Shown here: positions 55,201 to 62,401 of the stretch, piece after piece
How positions within the stretch are numbered: the first letter of the stretch is position 1
How the letters are laid out: each line of letters begins with the position of its first letter
Made by a program: the position numbers and the translations under genes
The notes under the pieces: model-generated
Databases searched by the model: none
What the model was told of the DNA's origin: nothing
What the model saw: the letters and a program-made list of their open reading frames with translations, nothing else
DNA from: Flavobacterium restrictum
Lineage (GTDB): Bacteria > Bacteroidota > Bacteroidia > Flavobacteriales > Flavobacteriaceae
DNA length: 64,000 bases
Assembly (NCBI RefSeq): GCF_007097245.1
Contig: NZ_VJZT01000004.1
Span: 62,001-126,000 of the forward strand
Reading direction: 5' to 3'

Positions 55201-55722
55201 GGCTCCTGTGATCAGGAAAGTATCCGCCAATTCAATATCGTCATAAGCAATTGGCACGGAATCCTCACCAAATGTTTTCTTGTACCCCGCCACCGCTGAA
55301 CTCATGCACAAGCGAGAATTGGTATCGATGTTATTGGTTTTCAGAAATCCTTTTACGAGTTTGTTGATCAAATAATATTCTTCGGTTAAGCATTGTCCAG
55401 AAATGTAAAAACCAACGCTATCTGGGCCATGTTTTTTTATAATTGACGAAAAAACCGCTGCTGCTCTATCTAGTGCCGTGTCCCAACTCACTCGTTCCAA
55501 GGGATGGGATTTGCTCCAGCGCATTTCGGGGTGTAAAATCCTATCCGAAGTGTCATTGACCACATAATGCAGGTTCATTCCTTTGGAGCAAAGCATGCCT
55601 TTATTTACGGGATGATCTTTGTCGCCAGTAACGGTTACGCCATTTTTAGGATCATTGGTAACGATAATTCCACATCCAACTCCACAATAAGAACAGGTCG
55701 TTTTGATTTCTGAATTTTGCAT
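52210..55722 (-). CDS. narB: Assimilatory nitrate reductase fused to FAD/NAD(P) oxidoreductase and BFD [2Fe-2S] domains
   Basis: A 1170-residue fusion. Residues 1-700 are a molybdopterin reductase of the NarB/NasA type. The [4Fe-4S] cysteines are at 10, 13, 17 and 45 (TTCSYCGVGCGI), the Mo-ligating cysteine is at about 139 in SRLCMSS, and TGQPNAMGGREVGG follows. From about 703 there is a NirB-like flavoprotein (IAIVGAGAAAFRFIQ, NAD site HVVIVGGGLLGLELAAAL near 850). About 1115-1165 is a BFD-like [2Fe-2S] domain (CSCSQVGSG, GLGCGSC). NAD(P)H electrons could thus reach Mo within one chain. No signal peptide, so cytoplasmic. The rubredoxin gene follows. Confidence 0.93.
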   Translation of the reverse strand: MQNSEIKTTCSYCGVGCGIIVTNDPKNGVTVTGDKDHPVNKGMLCSKGMNLHYVVNDTSDRILHPEMRWSKSHPLERVSWDTALDRAAAVFSSIIKKHGPDSVGFYISGQCLTEEYYLINKLVKGFLKTNNIDTNSRLCMSSAVAGYKKTFGEDSVPIAYDDIELADTFLITGANPAWCHPILFRRIEQHKEKNPKTKIIVVDPRRTDSALAADLHLQIIPGTDIILYHALAKRLIEKGYADTDFIKNHTENFSLYKDLVLSSSLEKASKLCGVPLNDIKLAADIIGKAKGFLSLWAMGLNQSAIGVDKNTALLNLSLLTGQVGKPGSGPFSLTGQPNAMGGREVGGMANLLAAHKELNNPEHRKEVAGFWGVDGISEKPGLTATEMFDALESGKMKAIWIICTNPLVSLPDARRVEKALANAKFVVVQDISHNADTSKYADLLLPAAGWLEKEGTMTNSERRISYLPKAINAPGEALSDVEIVTRFAKKMNFNGFNYNNTEEIYKEHTLLTKNTNIDISFLNYTRLKNEGTFQWPVPDYGHPGTPRLFTDKKFYTPSQKAIFNIPTAIDNTSEPPSEQFPYILTTGRIRDQWHTMTKTGKVSRLMTHTPSPLLDLNPIDAYKLGLVTGDIVVVTSKNGTVRVKAKVSDLIREGVVFLPMHWGKQLENDLNRTNNLTNTLVDPVSKEPDFKYTTVSITKYVKPFQKIAIVGAGAAAFRFIQNYREINTEDEIIVFSNEKNPFYNRVLLPEYLTEELTWEQLLKIKEDALAKLNITLKTEVGIEHVDKENNTITDSTGQKHTFDALILATGSGPFIPENAQLHLPGRFTMRKKADADGLKNYLDQTGLPPNEQHVVIVGGGLLGLELAAALKHKNIKITIVQRASRLMERQLDRISSKLLAEEVQQRDIQIYFDNEVSTVFDTENPNEIEIILKSGRIITAHAVVYTIGTIPNIKIAKDAGLSCGRGVKVNQYLQTSKPNIFAIGEIAEFNNMLFGITSAAEEQADILANFMAGDISSYYKGSVLMNILKLEDINLCSIGEIEIPENDDSYEEIVFSDLGKRYYKKCVVKNDLLVGAILMGDKNEFAEFKTMIESKIELSDKRNTLLRGNSEAKPVLGRLVCSCSQVGSGNIEESIKSGVTNFTELCKTTGAGLGCGSCKTEVKEILSKYK

Positions 55723-55794
55723 TATAGTACTTCTTAATTTATAGTTTCTCTAATATAAAAAGCAAAAAATCGCTTTTCTATAATTCGATTGTAA

Positions 55795-55826
55795 AAATAC
55801 GTATTTTTACGTATAAATACGTATTT
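55795..55826. promoter_or_regulatory. Three TACGTA palindromes at 10-bp period between narB and the Crp gene
   Basis: TACGTA at 55798-55803, 55808-55813 and 55818-55823. The outer two are inside perfect AAATACGTATTT palindromes (55795-55806, 55815-55826). The block is 73-104 bp before the narB start and about 175 bp before the Crp/Fnr gene. It looks like an operator for a dimeric regulator. Confidence 0.7.
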
Positions 55827-56000
55827 CATCATTATTTTTTTATAAGTTTGAACAAAATAAATGACAAAGGTGTTTATTGGAATTTATTTTTTAGAATTAT
55901 TAAAATAAGGGGTGCAATATTGCGAAAAGTACTATTTGAAAAAGTGGACATTGCCCTACCGCAATAAGTTCACTACTAATTTGACTATAAAAAAGAGGTT

Positions 56001-56705
56001 ATGAAAGAAGCATTAGCCAATTGTAACAGCTGTTTGAATGAAAATTGTTTTATAAAAAAGCACCTTCATTTAGAACAAATGAAAAGTTACATCGAGAAAA
56101 AGCATAGTTTTATTTGCAAAAAAGCACACCAATTTATCATTGAAGGAGCCCCCATTCAAGGTCTTTATTTTATTTACAAAGGAAAGGTAAAAACGGTAAA
56201 AACAGGAATTAATGGGCGAGAGCAAATAGTTCGTTTTACAAAAGAAGGCGATACGGTGGGTTTTAGAGGTTTTGGTACTAGTAAGCGGTATTTGATTGGT
56301 GCTTATGCACTTGAGGATACGGTTTTATGTAATTTCAGCAACGAAATCATGTTGGAAATTTTGCATACGGTTCCTGAATTCACTTTTGATTTAATGCTTT
56401 TCTATGCCGATGAGTTGAATAAAAGCGAAAATAATATTCGGAAAATTGCCCACATGAATGTTCGGGAACGCGTGATTGATACCTTATTATACATACATCG
56501 AAAATTTGGACAAACCAATGGCATGATCGATCTAGAATTATCCCGTAAGGAAATTGCTGATTTTGCAGGAACTACCGAGGAGCAAGTGACGCGAATGATT
56601 TCAAGTCTGAAAAAAGAAGCCCTCATTAAAACGGTGGGAAAAAAAATTGGCTTGCTAGCAATCCCTAAACTCCAATCCGAAATCATAGAACACAAGTATA
56701 TTTAG
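56001..56705 (+). CDS. Crp/Fnr-family regulator with N-terminal cysteine cluster
   Basis: A 234-residue activator. Residues about 30-145 form the cyclic-nucleotide-like beta-barrel (FIIEGAPIQGLYFIYKGKVKTVKTG), followed by a dimer helix. The HTH is LSRKEIADFAGTTEEQVTRMISSLKKEAL near 180-208. The N-terminus has C8, C11 and C16 (CNSCLNENC) and C39, a spacing like the Fe-S ligands of FNR. The recognition helix EEQVTR differs from FNR's ETISR. It lies between narB and the nitrate transporter genes, so it probably controls them. Whether it senses oxygen, NO or another signal cannot be told. Confidence 0.88.
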   Translation: MKEALANCNSCLNENCFIKKHLHLEQMKSYIEKKHSFICKKAHQFIIEGAPIQGLYFIYKGKVKTVKTGINGREQIVRFTKEGDTVGFRGFGTSKRYLIGAYALEDTVLCNFSNEIMLEILHTVPEFTFDLMLFYADELNKSENNIRKIAHMNVRERVIDTLLYIHRKFGQTNGMIDLELSRKEIADFAGTTEEQVTRMISSLKKEALIKTVGKKIGLLAIPKLQSEIIEHKYI

Positions 56706-56996
56706 AGAATGGCACGACAGCTTATTTTTCGTCAAAAGCCACTGCTGTAGCACTTTCTCATTAATCCTAAAGCTTTAGTCTATTGAAAATTAGGGATAAA
56801 GTACTTCCCAATTTAATAAGATACCCATTCGCTTTTAAAAAATTAGCCACGGATTTAACGGATAAAACTGATTTTCACAGATTTTAATTCAATTTTTGGC
56901 ACACTAAATAAAAAAAATCCATGCGAATCTGTTAAATCCGCATCATCGTCAACAAATTTTATAATTGCTAATACAGTGATTGCTGTAATTAATACC

Positions 56997-57019
56997 CCCA
57001 ATTCGTTGGGCTTTTTTTT
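56997..57019 (+). terminator. UUCG-loop terminator far downstream of the Crp gene
   Basis: CCCAA-TTCG-TTGGG (56997-57010) followed by C and eight T. Confidence 0.75.
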
Positions 57020-57225
57020 ATAGAAAAACTTCCAATTGCAATACTACTACTTTCTATTATTTGCTTCTTATTCTTCAATAAGTACGTATTTCACACTATT
57101 TGTTTCATTTGTAAGTCCAGTAAACTAGGTGTTTAGCTGGGTTTTCTGCGAAAAAACAGGTTTTTTAATGGTATTTAAACCTTTTATGCAGTGTAAAAAA
57201 GTGTTTCAGACCGTAAAAAACACAA

Positions 57226-57255
57226 TACTTAAGTATAAATACGTACGTACATTTG
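57226..57255 (+). promoter_or_regulatory. Porin/nrt promoter with TACTTAAGTA and TACGTACGTA motifs
   Basis: -7 box TACATTTG (57248-57255) matches TAnnTTTG. Directly upstream lie TACTTAAGTA (57226-57235) and two overlapping TACGTA (57240-57245, 57244-57249). Another TACGTA is at 57083-57088. They match the motif before narB. Confidence 0.7.
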
Positions 57256-57281
57256 CTTCATACTAATTAAAACATATCATT

Positions 57282-58733
57282 ATGCAAAAGAGTACCACCA
57301 CATTACAAAAAGTTCAAGGTTTTACAGCCAAAAAAATTGGAGCTGTAAATGTATCTAAATCCGTTTTTTTAGGAATCGCTTTAACCGTTTTGGGTTACAA
57401 CAACACATCGGCACAGTTGACGGCTACGGGTCAAATTAGAGAAAGAACCGAAATTAAAGCAGGACAAGGAACATTGCAGAAAAAAGGCGAAAAAGCAGCT
57501 TTATTCAACTCGCAACGTACACGATTAAATTTAGGATTTACAGGATACCGATTCAAAATATACACGTCCATTCAAGATGTGCGCGTTTGGGGACAAGATG
57601 CTTCTTCTATCAATAGAACAACTACCGAGGCCAATAACGGAATTTTAGTGCACGAAGCTTGGGCCGAAGTAAGTTTGATTGATACCATTAGCACCATTCA
57701 AAATTTATCACTAAAAATGGGTCGCCAAGAAATATCCTATGATGATCAAAAAGTATTGGGAGGATTAGATTGGTTGCAACAAGGGCGCAGACATGATGCG
57801 ATTGTACTTAAATATGCTAACAAAGGATGGATTGCTGATTTTGGAGCGGCCTTTAATCAAAATAAAGAACTCGCAGTTGGGACAGTATATACAGGAACAA
57901 ATCCTGCTTATGGCGCAGGAACAAACGCAATTGGTACCATGTACAAATCGTTTCAATATGCTTATGTAGATAAGAAATTCTTTTTTGGAGACATTTCCTT
58001 CTTGTTCTTTAAAGATGATTTTAATAAATATACCACTGTAACTTCAGGAACACCAGCTGTGACTAGCAAAGTATATGGCGAAGGCGTTTGGAGTCGCAAT
58101 ACTACAGGTATTTATTTCAACACCAATCCTACCAGAAAAATAAATCTTACGGGAAGTTTTTACCACCAAGGTGGTCATGACAAAGACGGTCGCTCGTTGA
58201 GTGCAAATCTAGCTTCTATATCATCAACTGTGCAACTTGGACGTAAATTATTTGTAGGTCCTGGAATTGATTACTTATCAGGAGATGATGGAACCAAAAC
58301 AGTAACAGCAACATCCGAGAACAATCGTTTTGATCCATTGTACGGAACACCACATAAATTCTGGGGAGGTATGGATTATTTTTATGCCGCAAATGGTTTT
58401 GGAAAACAAGGATTGTTGAATTATTTTTTCAAAATGAAATACAACGCCAAAGACAATTTGACTCTTTTACTAGACATTCACGGTTTTGAAGCTGCAAACA
58501 CACTTTCGAACGGTACAGGCGGAAAACTAAATTCGTATTTAGGTACCGAAGTTGATATGGTTGTAAAATACAATCTTACCAAAATGATCAACCTGGAAGC
58601 TGGATATATGTTCATGAAAGCTACCAATTCTATGGCATCTGTCGCTGTCAAAAATGTGGCTAATGCGGATCTTTCTCCTGATTTCGCCTATATTTCATTG
58701 AATATCAAGCCTAATTTTTTAGCCAAAAAATAA
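57282..58733 (+). CDS. AlgE-like outer-membrane porin of the nitrate locus
   Basis: A 483-residue beta-barrel of the alginate-export family (PF13372 type). After an N-terminal export region (about 1-45, ending NNTSAQ) it begins LTATGQIRERTEIKAGQG. It continues with SQRTRLNLGFTGYRFKIYTSIQDVRVWGQ and LSLKMGRQEISYDDQKVLGGLDWLQQGRRHDA, the usual family blocks, and ends with alternating strands. The family name comes from alginate secretion, but here it is the first gene of porin-nrtA-nrtB-nrtC. It is therefore more likely the outer-membrane channel for nitrate; that is inference from position. Confidence 0.82.
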   Translation: MQKSTTTLQKVQGFTAKKIGAVNVSKSVFLGIALTVLGYNNTSAQLTATGQIRERTEIKAGQGTLQKKGEKAALFNSQRTRLNLGFTGYRFKIYTSIQDVRVWGQDASSINRTTTEANNGILVHEAWAEVSLIDTISTIQNLSLKMGRQEISYDDQKVLGGLDWLQQGRRHDAIVLKYANKGWIADFGAAFNQNKELAVGTVYTGTNPAYGAGTNAIGTMYKSFQYAYVDKKFFFGDISFLFFKDDFNKYTTVTSGTPAVTSKVYGEGVWSRNTTGIYFNTNPTRKINLTGSFYHQGGHDKDGRSLSANLASISSTVQLGRKLFVGPGIDYLSGDDGTKTVTATSENNRFDPLYGTPHKFWGGMDYFYAANGFGKQGLLNYFFKMKYNAKDNLTLLLDIHGFEAANTLSNGTGGKLNSYLGTEVDMVVKYNLTKMINLEAGYMFMKATNSMASVAVKNVANADLSPDFAYISLNIKPNFLAKK

Positions 58734-58770
58734 TATAAATTCCAATAGTAATTTTGTAAAAACAAATACG

Positions 58771-59997
58771 ATGAAAAAATCAAACCAACAATTGACAACG
58801 ATCAAAACCTTATTTTTAGGATTGATGGTTCTTATTCTTACTTCTTTTTCAGAGGTTGCGGCTCAAAATGATCCTGTTCGATTGGGATTTATTCCCCTAA
58901 CCGATTGTTCGCCAATTGTTATGGCAAAAGAATTGGGATTGTTCAAAAAATATGGTGTCGAAGTGGTAGTAACCAAGGAATCTTCTTGGGCAAACATTCG
59001 TGACAAAGTCCTTACTGGCGAGCTTGACGGCGCACATTGCTTGTATTCTATGCCTTTTTCAGTATACACTGGAGTAGGCGGAAAAGCAGGATCCGAAATG
59101 ATGATTGCCATGATGCTTAACGTAAACGGGCAAGCCATTACCTTATCAAATGACTTTTGTGGAAAAGTAGGTTTCAAACAAATGAACAAAGTAACACCCG
59201 TTGTTGCTGCAAAATTGAAAGCCGAAAAAGAAGTAACCTTCGCCATGACTTTCCCTGGAGGAACGCACGATTTATGGTTGCGTAACTGGATGTCTATTGC
59301 TGGTTTGAACCAAAAAGCGGTCAAAATCATCACGATTCCGCCTCCGCAAATGGTAGCTAATATGAAAGTTGGGAACATGGATGGATACTGCGTAGGAGAA
59401 CCTTGGGGCGGAGTTGCCGTAAAACAAGGAATTGGTTTTACTCAAATAGCGTCGCAAGACATTTGGAAAGACCATCCCGAAAAAGCATTGGTTGTCAACA
59501 AAGAATTCAGCGAAAAACGCAGAACTGATCTTGTAAAAGTAATGAAAGCCATCATGGAAGCGTGTATCTGGTTAGACAATCCGGCTAATCGTAAAAAAGC
59601 GGCTGCAATAATTGGTAAAGCACCGTATGTAAACGCTCCAGCAGATGTAATCGAAAACAGATTGATGGGGAATTATGACCTAGGTTGCAACCAAGGAACC
59701 GAAGTATATAGTAATGATTATATGTTATTTCACAAAGGCGGTATGGTAAATTACCCTCGTAAATCCTACGCAATATGGGCTATGGCACAATATGTACGTT
59801 TTGGCTATTTGAAAGAAGCACCTAATTATAAAGCCATTGCTGACAAATTAATATTGCAAGATTTGTATGAAGAAGTGGCTAAAAGCATGAAAGTAAAAGT
59901 GCCTAATGACGATATGAAACCGTTTTCTCTTACTATGGACAAAACCGTTTTTGATCCCAATAACCCAGCTGCTTATCTAAAAGTAGTGAAACGATAA
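58771..59997 (+). CDS. nrtA: CmpA/NrtA-family nitrate-binding protein
   Basis: A 408-residue periplasmic binding protein of the NrtA/CmpA/SsuA superfamily. The signal peptide ends FSEVAAQ. The mature protein opens DPVRLGFIPLTDCSPIVMAKELGLFKKYGVEV and contains GELDGAHCLYSMPFSV, FPGGTHDLWLRNW and GNMDGYCVGEPWGGVAV, which match nitrate/bicarbonate binders. There is no lipobox, unlike cyanobacterial NrtA. It starts 37 bp after the porin gene and is followed by an intra-operon hairpin. Nitrate as ligand is favoured by the NarB neighbourhood. Confidence 0.9.
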   Translation: MKKSNQQLTTIKTLFLGLMVLILTSFSEVAAQNDPVRLGFIPLTDCSPIVMAKELGLFKKYGVEVVVTKESSWANIRDKVLTGELDGAHCLYSMPFSVYTGVGGKAGSEMMIAMMLNVNGQAITLSNDFCGKVGFKQMNKVTPVVAAKLKAEKEVTFAMTFPGGTHDLWLRNWMSIAGLNQKAVKIITIPPPQMVANMKVGNMDGYCVGEPWGGVAVKQGIGFTQIASQDIWKDHPEKALVVNKEFSEKRRTDLVKVMKAIMEACIWLDNPANRKKAAAIIGKAPYVNAPADVIENRLMGNYDLGCNQGTEVYSNDYMLFHKGGMVNYPRKSYAIWAMAQYVRFGYLKEAPNYKAIADKLILQDLYEEVAKSMKVKVPNDDMKPFSLTMDKTVFDPNNPAAYLKVVKR

Positions 59998-60043
59998 TAT
60001 CCCCAGTCCAGCATGAAGGGAAGGGAGTACTTTACAAAAATAT

Positions 60044-60071
60044 CCTGCAAGGTCTTTTTTGACCTTGTAGG
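60044..60071 (+). other. Stem-loop between nrtA and nrtB
   Basis: CCTGCAAGGTC and GACCTTGTAGG pair (one G-T) around six T. No T-run follows, so it is more likely an mRNA-stabilising or partial-termination hairpin than a full terminator. Confidence 0.65.
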
Positions 60072-60148
60072 TATAAATAAAAAGGATATTCGACCCTTAC
60101 CAATAAAAACTTAAAAAAAAGATTACAAAACGTTTAAATTCTAGTACC

Positions 60149-61015
60149 ATGTCTGATAAAAACACGCTAACTATCGAGAACTTATCATCAGAAATCATTG
60201 CCGATTCAGCCGAAAATAGTAAACTCAAAGAAACCTTAATTACCCTTTTAGAAAAATCAAAATCAGTCCTATTGGCAGGAGTTGGATTACTCTGTTTTGG
60301 CGGATTCTGGAGTTTGTTAAGCTTTTATACCAAAGATGCACTTCCGGGACCAACAGCCACTTTAACGGTATTGAAAGAAATGTTGAGTGACCCATTTTAC
60401 GATTATGGCCCTAACGACAAAGGAATTGGGTTGCAATTGTTTCAATCCATAAAAACGGTACTTTCGGGGTTTTTGTTAGGATCATTAATCGCAATTCCTA
60501 TTGGGATTTTGATGGGTGCCAGCACAATTTGCAAACAAATTTTTTACCCCATTGTACAACTGTTAAAACCCGTTTCGCCCTTGGCTTGGTTCCCAATAGG
60601 GTTGGTAGTTTTTAAGGACACAGGTTTAGCAACTATTTTCATCGTTTTTATCACCTCACTTTGGTCAACGCTTATCAACACCTCTTTTGGCGTTGCATCA
60701 ATACCACAAGATCATAAAAATGTAGCCAAAGCGTTTGGATTTTCAAAATGGCGGTATTTGACCAAAATTTTAATACCCTACAGTTTGCCTCACATCATAA
60801 CCGGATTGCGATTGAGTATAAGCGTAGCGTGGTTGGTAATTGTTGCGGGCGAAATGCTATCAGGTGGTGCAGGAATAGGATTTTTTGTATGGGACAGCTG
60901 GAACGCCTTGAGTTTAGAGAAAGTAATTTCGGCCATTATTATCATAGGAATCGTAGGTTTATTGTTTGACAGAATCTTCACTTTTATCGAAAGTAAAGTC
61001 TCCTACAAAGCCTAA
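60149..61015 (+). CDS. nrtB: Nitrate ABC transporter permease
   Basis: A 288-residue inner-membrane subunit with six to seven helices. The binding-protein-dependent permease signature is VAKAFGFSKWRYLTKILIPYSLPHIITGLRLS near 195-225, with the EAA-loop glycine in KAFGFSKW. It belongs to the NrtB/SsuC/TauC group. It lies 151 bp after nrtA and before the ATPase gene. The N-terminus has 40 hydrophilic residues before the first helix. It would form the channel with NrtC. Confidence 0.92.
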   Translation: MSDKNTLTIENLSSEIIADSAENSKLKETLITLLEKSKSVLLAGVGLLCFGGFWSLLSFYTKDALPGPTATLTVLKEMLSDPFYDYGPNDKGIGLQLFQSIKTVLSGFLLGSLIAIPIGILMGASTICKQIFYPIVQLLKPVSPLAWFPIGLVVFKDTGLATIFIVFITSLWSTLINTSFGVASIPQDHKNVAKAFGFSKWRYLTKILIPYSLPHIITGLRLSISVAWLVIVAGEMLSGGAGIGFFVWDSWNALSLEKVISAIIIIGIVGLLFDRIFTFIESKVSYKA

Positions 61016-61022
61016 TTACTAT

Positions 61023-61122
61023 GGCGTGCCCCTCCGTAAAAACTACGGGTCGTGCTGTACGTTCCCGCTTTTTTTGAGCCAAAAAAAGGCTCAAAAAAGA
61101 GCTCCACTGCCATCACTCACGC
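61023..61122. repeat. Structured flavobacterial intergenic element in the nrtB-nrtC gap
   Basis: Begins GGCGTGCCCCTCCG and ends CACTGCCATCACTCACGC, a frame known to me from many Flavobacterium intergenic elements. Contains hairpins CCGTA/TACGG (61034-61048) and a perfect 11-bp TTTTTTGAGCC/GGCTCAAAAAA (61070-61098). Confidence 0.65.
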
Positions 61123-61155
61123 AAACACATCACGCAAACACATCATGCAAACACC
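61119..61155 (+). repeat. 13-bp tandem repeat before nrtC
   Basis: ACGCAAACACATC twice exactly, then ATGCAAACACC, starting at 61119, 61132 and 61145; it fills the leader of the ATPase gene. Confidence 0.8.
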
Positions 61156-61178
61156 AAAAACGTAAAACCATCAAAAAC

Positions 61179-61985
61179 ATGAGTTATTTAGAAATCAAAG
61201 ATTTGGAAATCTCATTTCCAACTCCAAAAGGAAAATACATTGCCGTACGAGATATCAACTTGTCTATCAAAAAAGGAGAAATTATTTCAATTATCGGGCA
61301 TTCCGGTTGCGGAAAATCGACTATTATGAACGCCATTGGTGGGATGCTTACCCCAACAGGCGGAACCGTACTTTTAGACAATAAAGCCATCAAAGGCCCA
61401 GGCCCAGATCGAGGAATTGTGTTCCAAAATTATTCCCTATTGCCTTGGATGTCCGTACATGAAAACATTTTTCAAGCCGTCGATTCGGTTATGGATTGCT
61501 CCACAAAGGAGAAACATGAAATCGTAGACAACAACCTTAAAATGGTCAATTTAATCGAGCACCGCGATAAATTACCCGGACAATTATCCGGCGGAATGAA
61601 ACAGCGTGTGGCCATTGCCAGAGCATTTGCCATCAATCCAGGCGTTTTGTTGCTTGACGAACCCTTTGGCGCACTCGACGCACTGACCAAAGGTTCCATG
61701 CAATTAGAAGTTTTAAAACTATGGAATCTTAACAATCGGGAAAAAACCATTGTAATGATTACCCACGACATTGAGGAAGCCTTGTTTTTGTCCGATAGAA
61801 TTGTAGTCCTAAACAACGGCCCAGCAGCAACCATTAGAGAAATTGTCGAAGTGCATTTGCCAAGACCAAGAAACAAAATCGAAATTGTAAAAATGCCCGA
61901 ATACATTGAGTTACGTGACAAATTACTACACCTATTAACCGATAAATTTTCTATTGAGGATATGGGAATGGTCTATAAAAATTAG
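61179..61985 (+). CDS. nrtC: Nitrate ABC transporter ATP-binding protein
   Basis: A 268-residue ATPase. Walker A is GHSGCGKST near 46, Q-loop VFQNYSLLPWM, signature LSGGMKQRVAIARA, Walker B VLLLDEPFGALDAL and switch MITHDIEEALFLSD, all of the NrtD/SsuB/TauB type. It lacks the extra NrtA-like domain of cyanobacterial NrtC. The frame is open back to 60966, inside nrtB, but the ATG at 61179 gives the family start MSYLEIKDLEI. The longer form would run through the repeat element. A terminator follows. Confidence 0.92.
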   Translation: MSYLEIKDLEISFPTPKGKYIAVRDINLSIKKGEIISIIGHSGCGKSTIMNAIGGMLTPTGGTVLLDNKAIKGPGPDRGIVFQNYSLLPWMSVHENIFQAVDSVMDCSTKEKHEIVDNNLKMVNLIEHRDKLPGQLSGGMKQRVAIARAFAINPGVLLLDEPFGALDALTKGSMQLEVLKLWNLNNREKTIVMITHDIEEALFLSDRIVVLNNGPAATIREIVEVHLPRPRNKIEIVKMPEYIELRDKLLHLLTDKFSIEDMGMVYKN

Positions 61986-62006
61986 TTTAGATTGGTTGTT
62001 TTTTAG

Positions 62007-62040
62007 AATCCCTGTGATGAGAATTGCAGGGATTTTTTAT
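62007..62040 (+). terminator. Terminator of the nrt operon
   Basis: AATCCCTG (62007-62014) pairs with CAGGGATT (62027-62034), followed by a T-run; convergent with higBA locus 2. Confidence 0.8.
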
Positions 62041-62041
62041 A

Positions 62042-62398
62042 CTAATAGGTTTGGATCAAAACTTCGGTAGGAATATTTAAACTCGTGTGCAATTGCCGAA
62101 TCATTTCTAATGATAATTTTCTTTTTCTGTTTAGAATTTCACTGGCACGGCTTTTAAATCCAATAATTTTAGCCAAATCATTCTGATTGTAACCCATTTG
62201 CTCCATTCTGAATTTTATCGCCTCAATTGGATCTGGTAAATCTATTGGGAAATGTTCGTTTTCGTATTGGTCAATCAGCATTCCCAAAAGTGCTAGCTCA
62301 TCGCCTTCGTCAGTTCCTTTTTTTGCATCAAATATGATTTCAAGCCTTACCAATGCTTGATTATAATCATTTTCAGTTTTTATAAGATTGATGTTCAT
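62042..62398 (-). CDS. higA: HigA-type antitoxin with HTH domain, locus 2
   Basis: A 118-residue antitoxin paralogous to the one at 8662-9021. It has the same acidic N-terminal half (INLIKTENDYNQALVRLEIIF) and an XRE helix-turn-helix near 70-110 (MGYNQNDLAKIIGFKSRASEILNRKRKLSLEMI). It follows higB after 3 bp. It would repress the operon and neutralise HigB. The sequences of the two loci differ clearly, so they are old paralogues or separate acquisitions and not a recent duplication. Confidence 0.88.
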   Translation of the reverse strand: MNINLIKTENDYNQALVRLEIIFDAKKGTDEGDELALLGMLIDQYENEHFPIDLPDPIEAIKFRMEQMGYNQNDLAKIIGFKSRASEILNRKRKLSLEMIRQLHTSLNIPTEVLIQTY

Positions 62399-62401
62399 AA
62401 T

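Larger units (their letters stand above)
56706..57281. other. Long region between the Crp and porin genes
   Basis: 576 bp with no gene. It holds an inverted pair of ATCCGT/CGGATTTAAC-type phrases (56842-56946), a small hairpin TACAG/CTGTA (56972-56987), and a UUCG-loop terminator (56997-57019) nearly 300 bp after the Crp stop. It also holds two groups of TACGTA motifs before the porin start. A small RNA ending at the terminator is possible. Confidence 0.55.

Noticed and set aside
60966..61178. Longer N-terminus of NrtC overlapping nrtB
   Set aside because: It would translate through a repeat element; the family N-terminus starts at 61179.
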